This document shows positions 33,038 through 43,267 of a stretch of DNA of 45,489 bases, in pieces; position 1 is the stretch's first letter, and every line of letters begins with the position of its first letter. The DNA comes from Monoraphidium neglectum (taxonomy: Eukaryota; Chlorophyta; Chlorophyceae; Sphaeropleales; Selenastraceae): positions 1-45,489 of the forward strand of contig NW_014013600.1 of the NCBI RefSeq assembly GCF_000611645.1, given 5' to 3'. The notes under the pieces were generated by a model, which was not told where the DNA came from, did not search any database, and saw nothing but the letters and a program-made list of their open reading frames with translations. The translations under genes were made by a program, and so were the position numbers.

Positions 33038-36000
33038 AGCTCCAGCATTCAGCGCAATGTCACGAGGCGCCTGCACAAGCCAGGGACGGCGCACGGCCGA
33101 CAGCCACCCCAACTGCCCCACACCTACGGCACAGCCCCTGCCACCCCCGACCCACCTTCAGGGCGCTGCGGGCCAGCAGCTGCTGCCGCTCCAGCACCCG
33201 CGCCTCGTGCGCCGCCCGCAGCGCCGTCTCGGCGCGCCTCGCGCGCTCGAGCGCGGCGGCGCGGCGCCCCTCGGCGTCGGATCTGGCGCCCCTGATCTGG
33301 GCGGCCTGGTCTCGGATCTCGAGCACCTGCTCCTTGACGCTTGAAACAGCATCCTCGGACAGCTCCGGCGCCGCCAGGCTCAGCTGATAGAGGGGGCGAG
33401 GGGTGTGTCAAAGCGCAGGATAAGATTGTCAATAACAGCGACGGAGCCTCTGAGGCCAGGTGCGGGGTGCTGGCCTCATGCGCTCAGCCCCCTGATTTTG
33501 ATCAGCTCTTGTTCGCCAGCGGTGCATACAAGCCCAACTTGCCACTCTCCCCGCCCTGGTCGCTGCCCCCTCTGCAGCTAGCCCCCCCTCGTTGCTCAAA
33601 CCCGAGCGCTGGGTGCACCCACCACCAGCTGCTGCTTTTCCACCTCCAACGCTTCTGCCTGCTCATCAAGATGCAGCAGCTCGGCTGCTGTGTCATGTGC
33701 CTCTGCAAAGTCAGTAGGCGGCGTGTTAGGTCGTACGAATGCGGCGTCAGAAAACAAGGCTTGGGCGAGCGAGTGTGAGGCAATCTGTTGGCTGCAAGCC
33801 CTATGTGGTGACGAGCGCGCACAGCGCCACGCCGCAACGCGTACAGCACGGTGTGTCCCTCCCACACCCCCCTACATCCGGCATCTACACCGCCTGAAAT
33901 CCAATTATTGTGCAACGCCCCCAGCGCTTGTTGGTACCCTCTTTCCCGCATGCGGCATCTTTTCTCAAGCAGAGGCGTAGCTGCTGAGCCCAGGGAAAGC
34001 AGTGACGCCCCCCTCCCACCCTCCAAGGCTTCATCCAGCATCCGCCGCGCCTCAGGCACGCCCACAGCCGGCCCCTCGGCGCCCGTCATCCCAAGCCCCG
34101 CGTCGTCCTCTGCGGGCCGCCCGACGGCGACGCGGGCGCGGGCGCTCGCGCCCAGCAGCAGGAGCTGCGCGCAGACGGTGTGTGAGTGTGTCAGGCCGAG
34201 GTTGTGCCGACTCTGAGCTCCTGCATGGCATGCCACTGCACCTCTGCCCCTTGCCTGCTCCCACCTGGCGGCCCTTCTCCTGGCCCACGCCAGTGTCTAT
34301 GCACCCATGCAACCACCTTCGGCCACGTACTCCAGCACCCACCCCCCAAACACAAACCCACCCCTCGGGAGACATCCACCCACCCTTCTAACGGTGGTAT
34401 TCCACTGACTCAGGCACGCGCCCTGAGCAAACCTCGCCGTTTCCCCTTTTCCCCCTTCCCCCCCCACCACACCTTGACTTTTCCCTCCTCCTGCACCTCC
34501 AATCCGGCCCCCCTCTTCACGAACACCCGCCCTCGCCCTCTCCTGCAACCTTGTGTCTTCAACGCCGCTCCATCCACGGCTCAACCCATAGCGCCACCAC
34601 AGCCAAAACCTCACCTCAGCCTCCAGGTTCTGCACCCGCCGTTCCAGCGCCTCTATCGCCTCCTGGCGCGCCAGCAGGCGGCCGTGCAGCTCCCGCATCT
34701 CGCTGTCGGCCGCCCCGCAGGCCGCCTTCCACCTCCGCTTCTTGGCGCGCTGCAAGGGGGCGCGGGCGGTGGGGGGCGCGGAGCGGCCGGGCGCGGGGCG
34801 GGGTCAGAGGTGGGGTTGTGAGAGTGGTGAGGCAAGGAAGGGGCAGGCATCAGTTGCACGCTTCCAGCACATTGCTGTCACACTCCTATACACGTTGACG
34901 CGGGTAATCATCTGCCTGGACAGCACAAAATTAAGGTTCCAGGCAAGGGCCGCAAGGACCCACCTAGATCTGTCTTCCCCTTGCCCAGATCTGCCACAAC
35001 CAGATCTCCAGAACCCCCTTCACCTTCCGCTCTACCAGGGCCTTGAGCGCCGCCCCCCTGTCACGCTCCCCCTGCAGATCCGCTCCCGCCAGCTCCAGCC
35101 GCCGCGCAGCTGCTGCCAGCTCGCCGGCCAGCTTCTGCACCTGAAGCTCCAGGCGCGCCTGAAATGGGTGGTGGGATGTAGGCGGGAGCGAGGATGGGCA
35201 AAAGGGAGGGTGGCTGGGCCGGGCAAGATGATGCAATTGGTATGAACGGGGTTAAAAGTGAAACCCGGTGGGGGAGTGCTGCCAAGCCTGGTGGTTTGTT
35301 GGCTTCAAGCCGATGGCCCCGCCAGCACCAACAGCACGCCGCTGGACGTGCAGCCTTGAAACCTCGCCATGCCGCTCGCGCGTGCTCCATTGCGGGCACT
35401 GCCAGCGGGCACTGCCGGCATGCCACGACTCGCATGAGCGTCAGATGGGCGCCGCCGCCACCATTACAATAAGTTACATTACATCACGCTTGTCCAGCAC
35501 GGAGGGGAGAAACCCTGGCTCCCCAAAGGGGTACCGCCCCTAACCGTAAAGGCCGCCGCCGCCGCGCCCTCCGTTTGCCCCCTGCCACATGGCGCCCCAC
35601 CTTAGTGGCGTCCAGTCGGTCCAGAGCGTCCCGCCTCTCCCTGTCGAGCCGCGCCGCGTCGACCTCGGCCGCGCGCACCTCCAGCCGGCACTCAACCAGA
35701 GCGCGGTCAACTTCTGCGGCCGCCTCCCGCACCTGCGCCACGCAACACAACGGTCTTGCGCTTTGGGCGTTAGGGGGAAACGGGCTGTCACTCCGCCGCA
35801 TCCGGTCAAATGGTACACCACCAGCAAATGAGCCTGGGGGCTGCTTGATCGCGCCTTGGGGCCGAAAGAGGCGCGACAAGCCGGCCTCAAAGGTGGCACA
35901 CCAGGACCCTCTGGCCAGCAGCGCGTCCGCGGCCTGTGGTGGTCAACTTGCCACCACTTATGCCGTTGCCGCCTCAGTGCAACTGGCGGCCCCGGCCCGA

Positions 36001-36183
36001 CCAATCGCCCCCAGGCTCCCCCTTGCAGCCACCTTCTGTATGTCCCGCCTCCCATTCTCTACGGCGGCCTGCGACGCCTCCAGCTTGGCTGTCGTCCGCC
36101 GCAGTGCCTTGGCGGTGTCCGCTGCCTCCTCCTCCTTTGACGCATACGCAGACTGCAGCTCCTCATGGTGCGCCTCAGCAAGC

Positions 36184-36270
<87 letters not shown>

Positions 36271-38228
36271 GTGTGTGTGAGTGTGTGTGTGTGTGTGTCT
36301 GTGTGTGTTTGTGCGTGTGTGTGTGCACGTGTGCGCGTGTGTGCGTGCATGAGTGTGTGTGCGCGTGTGCACGCACGTCCTCGCGCGCACCTGCAGCCGT
36401 GCCGTGAGCGCCACTGCCTGCTTCTGGCTGTCCTGCAGGCTGCTGTCCAACAGAGACACCTCGCCCCTCAGCCGCAGGATCTGATCAGACTGGTCCTGGA
36501 CCTGCAGCCCAGGCGCAAGCCCCGAAAAGAGGGGGGCAGGAAACAGACCAAAATCAACCCTCAAAGGTATGGTGTTGCAAGAAGGGTTGCCCTGGTGCCA
36601 GAGGGAAATTAGAGAGTGCCACTCAGTTGATCGACGATCCCGAATCTCTGTGCAGGGAGCGGCCTGTGCTAGCGGAGGCTGCCTATGGCGCACCAGCCAA
36701 AGAGGGCTTTCACCAACCAACCGTCAAGAACCACGGACCGGCCCTGCCCCTTGCCGCGCGCGCGCCCCCGCCCACCGTCGCGCCCATGTCGTGCAGGCGG
36801 ACGTCGCGCTCCTCCAGGGAGGCCACCAGCGTGCGCGCGCGCCGCCGCTCCTCGGCGAGCCGCGCCTGCAGCAGCGCGCGCGCGGTCTGGTTGGCCCAGA
36901 GCGCCTGCAGGGAGACGCAGAAGCCCTTCATGTTCTGTGAAAGGAGGGGGGTGTGGAGAATGAGGGAGCATGAGGGGGGCGCTGTGGTGCTTGCACTGTT
37001 GGCAGCAGCACGAGGCGCTTGCATATTGTGCATACAGCCCGCATCCGCAAGCTGCAGAGGGGGGGCACCCTCAGTGAAGCCCGACGCTGCTGGGCGACCC
37101 GCGGACAGCAACGCCTCAAGCAGGCGCGGCAGCATCCTGTAGCCGGCAACGGGGGGCCGCCGGCGACCCGAGGGATGAGAATTCGCCAGCAGACACCCCT
37201 CTTTGCCCCCACCTCTGAAAGGACGCGCCGCCTCGACAGCAGCTGCCACCCCGCCTCCTGCAGCCTGTCCCTGAGCCCCGCCTGCGCCGCCGCCTGCTCT
37301 TGCGCCTCCTCCTCCAGCCGCGCCACCCGCTCCCTCAGCCCCGCCGCCCGCCACTCCAGCGCCGCGACCCTTGCCACGGCGTGGTCGCGCTCGCACTCTG
37401 CCGCCTGGCGGTCCAGGCGGCTGGCGTCGGCGTCGGCCAGGGCGGCCGCCAGGCGCCCGCGCAGGGCCTCGTTTTCAGCCTTGGAGTGGAAAGGATTTGG
37501 TGGAGTCGAGTTGATCAAGTCAGGTCTGCCAGACAGAGGGCGGGTGCTAACCCGCAAACGAGACAACTGCAAGGCGTGAGCATCCCCAGCGCCAAGGCGG
37601 GTGCAGCCCGAGCGTCGTCATGGGCGCGTCGCAGCTGCGCTGTCCGCCTGGCGGACCGAATTGCTGCCGCACCTGGAGTGCCGCGAGCTCCCGCGAAAGC
37701 CGGTCCCCTGCTACCCGCAGCTGATCCGACAGCTCTTCGGCGCAGACACGGGCCTGCGACGCCACGGGCAGCAGCAGCCGCATCAGTTGATTCGTCGCTG
37801 TAACGTGTGTCGTGAGCGTGTTGCATGGCACGGGGCCCCGTGTCCCGTCGCAGCAGCCAAATACGCCTGGCTCCCTGAAACCTCTTCCATCACAGATGAA
37901 CCGTTCCCGCCACTGGGCTGTTCCCCTTCCCAGTCGCAGCCTGACCACCGCTCTCTTGAATTGCCGCCAACAGCTCTCTCAGGTCACCCTTGCTATCTTG
38001 CCTCACATACATTCGGCGCATGCGCGCCCCCCACCCCCATCCACCGGCCCCCCCCTGCCCTGCACCTGGCTCTCCACCCGCAGCTCGTCGGTTGCCTTGA
38101 ATGCAGCCGCCCTGCTCCGCGCCGCCACATCCAGCGCGTCGCGCCACTGGGTGTACATCAGCTGGACGCAGCTCCCAAGGCGCTCCGCCAGCGGCAGCAT
38201 GTCCTCAGCGGTCTCCTCGACACTGGAT

Positions 38229-38277
<49 letters not shown>

Positions 38278-41129
38278 GCTGCCCTGACCTCTCCGCCTCA
38301 GCTCCTGCGCCCCCAAGCTGCTCCCCTGAGCCTCCAACCAGGGACGGCGCTGCCTCCGCCGCCCCTGCCGCCGCCGCTGCTGCTGCCGCGGCCAGCGTTG
38401 GCTGCAGTTTCAGGCCTGTGGCGGCCGCCTGCTCGTCCAGCTGGCGGCAGAGCTGGCTGTCCAGCGCCAAGCCCGCGTCGACGCCCCTGAAGACGCCCCG
38501 CACCTGCGGCGCCGCGCGGCCGCGGCTCAGGGCCCTGCTGATGCGACTTACTTGACGCGCCGACCACCCATCAGACCGTCTCCCAATCAGCGCTTCACAG
38601 CACCCACCTCAAGCAAAACGTCTGGTAGAAAGGACGGACAGCTGCCGCGGCTTGCCCAAGGACATCAACGAACACGCCTCACCCCTTTGCACTGGCGCCG
38701 CAGCTCATCATAGTGCGCCGTCATCGCGTCGTGGCGCCCCTTGAGCTCCGCATGCGCCGCGCGGCTCTCTTGCAGCAGCCGCGTCGCCTCCTCGAGCTGC
38801 AGCTGCATGTGTGCCCTGCACGTGACATGTGAGCGGCAGTCACCTGAACAAAACAAGGGCTTTGCTACCAGAGGTTGAGGCTCCAAAACAGCAGGATGCG
38901 AGCAGCAACAGTCGATACCATGATAATGCCAAACCTAGCGCCGCATGTCCCGTAGCTAGCTAGCTAGCCAGCTAGCCAAACGGCGCGCCGGCCTGCAGTA
39001 CTTTTGTCTGCAGAGCCGCGCGTCGGCGCCGCCAACTCACCGGGCCTCCAGCGCGTCTGCGTGCTTCACCACCGAGTGCTGGTGCGCGTGCTGCTCGCGC
39101 GCCAGGCAGTCCTGCAGCACGTCACGCTGTCGCGGAACGCGAGGGTTTGCCAGGAGCTCGTCAGCTGGACAGAGCACAGATTGACCAAAAAAACTCACAT
39201 TGTGACAGGACGAGCGGCGCTGCAGCGAGGGTTCCAGCACCGCACTCCGGAGCGAGCTGCACGGGGCGCACAGCGTGAACAGTGCGCGCACCCGGGGGTC
39301 CCACCTGCAGCTTGAGTGTGCCGCGCAGTGCGGTGGCCTCCGCATGGGCAGAGCTCAGCCACGCCACGTCCTTAGACAGGGTGTTGCTCTCGAAGCGCGC
39401 CTGCACAAATCACCGTTGGAGGCGGCTTGGAAGGCCGTTGGAGGGGTGCTGTGTACTGAAGGGCGCCGCTCGACACCCTGAGGCCCAACGCCACCCCAGC
39501 TTGCTTGCAGGGGTTCGCGTACAAGCAAATACCTCAAACCAGCACATAGGTGATTTTTGCAGCCGCACGCCGATAGACCACCGCCAGGCGCGCGCTGGGG
39601 CCGCTCGCCGGCAGACCCACCTCAGCCAGCGCTTCCTTTGTCGCGAGCAGCTCGCCCATCGCCGCCGACGCCGCCCCGGCCAACGACAGCCACTCGCTCT
39701 TGAACCCCACCTGCAGGCGGGCGGGGCAGGGCGGCCGCGGTGGCGTGCGCTCTTTTGTTGCAGCGGCGGTGAAGCGGATAGCACATCGGCTGGCCGAGGG
39801 CTCGCATGTCCCGGATCCGCTGCTGTTCCAGCATTGGTCAGGACCGAGAGACACCAGCCTGCCGCCATATGCCCGATAGGCGCTAGAGGAGGCCCGGCCG
39901 ATTATCGACGCAGAACATGAATGCAGAGCACCAACCTGCAGCGCGGCCTCTGCCAGGGCCAGGAACGCGCGCCACAGCGCCTGCAGCAGCTCCGCGCGGT
40001 GCTGACTGTGCGCCAGCGCCTCGCGCAGGGTGTCGCCAAAGCCCACAGAGTAGACGTACAGGGAGCGGTACACCCGGTCGGCGGCCGCGGGGGAGAGGCC
40101 GGCCTTTGATGAGGGTATCGACAGCAACGCATCAACCGGGCGCGGCAGGCATCGGCAGTTGGGACAGTTGGTGAGCAACGGATTTGCGCCGGCGTAATGG
40201 ACGTGGCGTGGGCCAGGGACCTCCCTGCACAGCTGCCGCTGCTGCCCTGCTACTGCCAGGGCGCGTGTCCCGCGCCGCCACGCACCTGGGCCAGCTGCTG
40301 CCGCGAGAGCCCGTGCGCCTCCAGGCCCCGCCTGCTGCCCGGCGCCTGGTGCAGTGGGGGGTCCGCGGCCGCCGCGTGCCCGGCCAGCAGAGGGCCCGGG
40401 CCGCCGAGCACAGAGTCGAGCCACGCCTCAAGGAGCGGTGGGCCCGCCTCCTGGCGCATGTCGCGGGCGAGCACCTGGGACGAAGCGTGGCACAGGCGGA
40501 CGCCATCAGCTGCCTGCCTCAGGCGCCCGGCTGGCATGAGAGGCTTGCAAGGCGCATGGTTGTGCAGCATTGGAGTTTAGATGACTCCAAACTCGCACGC
40601 GTTGGGCATTGCTGCTGCGTCCGCCAGCAAGCATCCAAGGCCGCCTCACCATCTGTGCCGCGCGCGCCGACGCGTCGAGCAGCATGCCGCCGGGCGACTC
40701 GGCCGCCGGCGCGCCGCCCATCGCGTAGGCCGCGAGCTCGCGCTTGCGCGCGCGCCGCAGGGGCGACGCGGCCGGCGAGGGGTCGTTGGCCACCAGCTCG
40801 CTGATTGCGTCTGGTGAAAACATGTTGGGAGAAGGCAAGGAGGTGCGACAGCGCTTCGCTTACCCCGACACTGGTGCCCATTGATGCAGCTGCGGGGCAA
40901 TGACCTGCTTATCTGTTTGCAATTGCGTCACAACTTCATCACAAGATGCAGGAGCCATGCAAGCATCCTCCTTGCACACCTGAACCCAACCGAAGCGCTC
41001 ACATGTTTGCATATCGCCAGGGAGCGCACCGCCAGGTGCGCCCACCTGGCGCCATTCGGGATGCCCAGGGACGCCCGCTCTGTTCCCGCGGCTGCCTGGG
41101 CTCGCTTCCGCGGCGCTGGGAGACGCCAT
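27231..41129 (-). CDS. Giant coiled-coil protein, 31 exons, 1851 aa (uncharacterised)
   Basis: Exons: complement(join(27231..27686, 27957..28158, 28403..28608, 28959..29036, 29273..29485, 29664..29895, 30160..30370, 31030..31495, 31773..31880, 32250..32354, 32581..32736, 33156..33383, 33623..33702, 34020..34164, 34615..34749, 35024..35158, 35601..35732, 36033..36182, 36391..36501, 36776..36934, 37213..37479, 37673..37753, 38066..38503, 38683..38815, 39041..39126, 39305..39400, 39621..39710, 39936..40103, 40286..40513, 40650..40810, 41030..41129)). Residues about 250-1180 are nearly continuous heptad-type coiled coil (EELQSAYASKEEEAAD, ARLDRERRDALDRLDATK), with a poly-Gln tract at about 431-445. 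Residues 1270-1700 look more globular (TLNLVISEVYWEKIAADGR); the tail is Gly/Ser/Pro-rich. 24 of 30 introns are phase 0 and most exons end in CAG, GAG or AAG. A cytoskeletal, basal-body or flagellar role is only inferred. Exon 1's donor was chosen for phase. An assembly gap lies in intron 24 and could hide an exon. Confidence 0.8.
30525..30917. other. Assembly gap (393 N)
   Basis: Run of N inside intron 24 of the coiled-coil gene, flanked by CCGGGGGGCC-type and G15 homopolymer sequence, which explains the failed assembly. Exons on both sides are in compatible phase (1 to 1), so no exon is required in the gap. Confidence 0.95.
32047..32074. repeat. (TGCA)7 tetranucleotide repeat
   Basis: Seven self-complementary TGCA units in intron 22 of the coiled-coil gene; the whole tract is palindromic. 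Confidence 0.9.
32119..32150. repeat. (CA)16 microsatellite
   Basis: Sixteen CA units in the same intron as the (TGCA)7 tract, about 45 nt away, with CG/CA-rich flanks. On the transcript it reads (TG)16, about 100-130 nt after the donor at 32249. Confidence 0.9.
32958..33032. repeat. (CAG)25 trinucleotide repeat in an intron
   Basis: Twenty-five perfect CAG units on the plus strand, in intron 20 of the coiled-coil gene (32737-33155). It reads (CTG)25 on the transcript, about 220 nt before the acceptor. It is not translated in the gene model. Confidence 0.95.
36184..36270. repeat. (TGT)29 trinucleotide repeat ending at a splice acceptor
   Basis: Twenty-nine perfect TGT units on the plus strand, (ACA)n/(AAC)n on the transcript, directly forming the 3' end of intron 13 of the coiled-coil gene: the acceptor reads AACAACAG and the exon starts at 36182. 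A further CA-rich tract (about 36270-36375) fills most of the rest of the intron. Confidence 0.95.
38231..38275. repeat. (CTG)15 repeat encoding poly-Gln
   Basis: Fifteen CTG units on the plus strand within the 438-nt exon 38066-38503. On the coding strand they are CAG codons giving 15 glutamines after GQR. The repeat is pure CAG, with no CAA interruptions. Confidence 0.95.
38953..38968. repeat. (TAGC)4 repeat
   Basis: Four TAGC units followed by CAGCTAGCC, in intron 7 of the coiled-coil gene. Confidence 0.8.
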
Positions 41130-41814
41130 GATGCAGGATGTGCTCTCCCAGCCCGCGGCAAGAGCGTCCTGGCAATCGGCATGCGACCCGTCGCCAACAC
41201 GAACAGCGGCGCGACAGAGCGTTACGGCAGCATCGCGACTCCAGGCGGTGTTGCAATTACAGCTGCTTCCGCGCAGCCAGCAGCTTCATTAAACGCGCCA
41301 TACTCCCTTAAATTCAATCCACCTATCCAACTGAGTACCTATGCAGACGCCCAGATGCCCCGGCACCACGCGCACAGTCAAGAGCCGCGGTCAACCCATA
41401 GCGACACGGCTGCACAATATTTTCGCCAGCAAAGTCGGAGGATTCTTCAGCATCGCGACCGCGGAAGGCAGAATTGTGGAAGTGATCTGGTGCTTTCAAG
41501 TGACTTTGCTGCGTCCAACTACCTGTTTCTACGGGCATCACGCATATGATACGCGCTCAACCTGCTCCAATTGGAAGTCGAAATCGCATTATCTTTCCAG
41601 GTGCTTGAATAATCTTTGCGTAGCCCGCGCCCACCTCTGCTTGGGAAGCTCACTTTGCAACAGGCAGGTCCGAAGAAGCTAGCAGCTTTGTTGTCTGACT
41701 GCCCGTGCAGCACCTGCACACAAAGAGCAGTGCAGCGGCGGCGCTGCCGTCAGCGGCCGCAGCAGCAGCGGCAGCAGCCGAAGCAGCCGTCACTCGCGGC
41801 GCGAGCAGGGCGCT
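41130..41814. other. Divergent intergenic region (coiled-coil gene / LLP-like gene)
   Basis: 685 nt between genes transcribed in opposite directions; both promoters must be here. The middle (about 41260-41600) is markedly A/T-richer than the flanks. No clear TATA box was identified. Confidence 0.5.
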
Positions 41815-42701
41815 ATGGCCAAGGGGTCTCGCAGCAATAGGAAGAAGGCTTTGAGGACTGTCCGCCGCGAGAAGGTATGCATGCAGCGGTCAAGCTCGCA
41901 CTGCCTGGAGCCCGCAGCAAACGGAAAAAAAACGCGCTTGGGCATGCACGGTGCCCAGCCTCATTGAAGCTCCTGCAGCGGTTGTTCTCGGCGCGCTGGG
42001 ACAGAGGCTATGCAGCTCTGACTTGTCGTATCCGCCGTCGTAAGCGTTGACAGCCACCTGTGAAGCATGCCATAAGGGCAAGGCGCTGATGTGGCAAGCG
42101 CCCGCCGTGGTGTAACAAGGAGCAAGCCGTCCCTGGCCGTGCCTTGCCGCGCCCCCTCCCCCCAGGTCAAGGCGACGTGGCAGGAGGAGGCGGACAAGAA
42201 GCGCTTCGAGGTGGTGCAGCAGTGCGCCGAGGCCCCGCCCGTGCAGCTGTCTGCAGGGGAGCTGGAGCGCATAGCCGAGGCCAAGGCGGCGCCGCCGCGC
42301 GGCCGCGGCGGCGGGCCCGAGGCGATGGACGCGGACGGCGGCGGCGGCAAGGGTCCGCGGGGCGCGAAGGGCAAGGGCAAGAAAGGCAGCAAGAAGGGAG
42401 TTGTGGTGGGCGGCAAGAAGGGGCGCGCGAAGAAGGTCGGAGTCCTGGCGAAGGTCTCAGGTGAGGCAAGGGGCACAACTGGGCGGGGCAGGCCGTGGCG
42501 GCTGCTTGCGGCACTGGGTCAGCAGCTGGCAAGAGCGCTTGCTGCTGCGCCACTGGTGGCACGCGCTGGTGTGTGTGTGTGTGTGATGAGTGTTTGAGAG
42601 TAGTGGCCATCAGCCTGCATTAGCACGGCGTAACGGCCTCTCTGCTCCTTTGCTCATGCCGAACTGTAGGCAACCAGTTTCACAAGAAGAAGCGGAAGTG
42701 A
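41815..42701 (+). CDS. Small basic LLP/DUF2423-like nucleolar protein
   Basis: Exons: join(41815..41874, 42166..42460, 42670..42701), 128 aa. The N-terminus MAKGSRSNRKKALRTVRREK matches the MAKSxRSxxKKxxRxxRR start that defines the LLP homologue / DUF2423 group, small proteins linked to the nucleolus and large-subunit biogenesis in animals and fungi. Exon 2 continues with an acidic-basic helix (EEADKKRFEVVQQCAEAP, then LSAGELERIAEAK), a Gly-rich stretch and Lys-rich blocks (KGKGKKGSKKG, GGKKGRAKKVG). The protein ends in FHKKKRK, encoded by a 32-nt last exon. Basic clusters would serve as nuclear/nucleolar signals. The introns are GT-AG (GTATGC and GTGAGG donors). A gene of this size with such a conserved first exon is likely real; the family call rests mostly on the N-terminal 20 residues. 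Confidence 0.7.
42568..42587. repeat. Short (GT)n tract in LLP-like gene intron 2
   Basis: GT dinucleotides on the coding strand near the middle of the 209-nt intron. Confidence 0.7.
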
Positions 42702-43267
42702 TGGCCAGTTTTTGACGTGTTTGTTGTTGTCGCGGCTTGTGTGTTTTGCAGCCACCTGCAGATGGAGGCTGCAAGAGCGATCTTTTGGTTGTGGGGGCTT
42801 GACGCGAGGGACATATGGCAGCACCTCCCAGTACGCTGTTGTAATGCACCTTCATCCTTTGCAGGACGCGGATGCGAGTGGATGCCAGTTGCATGTTTCT
42901 TGAAATATGTATGTACAAGGGCGGGCTTGCCAGACACTGCCTGCCGGCAGCAGGTGCTGCTGTGAGGCGCTCCTGACAACGAGCTTTATGCTGGCAACGA
43001 ATAATATAGAAGTTTGAGGCCGGACAGGTTCCACGTGAAGAATCTTGTTGGGATTGACCACTTTTGACCGCTGCTTGTAAGGTGGTGCGATGTTGGTGTG
43101 CTTGCAAGCATCAACAGGAGTCACACGACTGACATCGTCTCGGGATAGGCCTCTTGAGGTCCAAAGTTTATTTTTGCAATTCAACTCTGCGAAGAGTCGA
43201 TCGATTCTTCCCGATCGGAACGTGCAGGGACGGAGCCAGACCCTTCGAGTGATTACTTGGATAAAGG
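42702..43267. other. LLP-like 3' UTR and next promoter
   Basis: 566 nt between two plus-strand genes. It contains two TGTAA elements (42840-42844 and 43076-43080) and no conserved coding sequence. Confidence 0.5.
42840..42844 (+). terminator. Probable poly(A) signal TGTAA of the LLP-like gene
   Basis: TGTAA 139 nt after the stop codon. A second TGTAA at 43076-43080 is an alternative. Confidence 0.4.

Noticed and set aside
32934..33344. Plus-strand frame with poly-Gln from the (CAG)25 repeat
   Set aside because: It overlaps an intron and the coding exon 33156-33383 of the coiled-coil gene on the other strand. The glutamine run is a by-product of the repeat.
36165..36407. Poly-Leu and poly-Val frames across the (TGT)29 repeat
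   Set aside because: Pure translation of an intronic microsatellite, not protein coding.
40860..41129. Continuous open frame after the start of the coiled-coil gene, ending at a GTAAGC donor
   Set aside because: Its phase does not join the next exon in the frame encoding DAISELVANDPSP. The donor at 41029 (GTGCGC) gives the right phase, so the rest is treated as intron.
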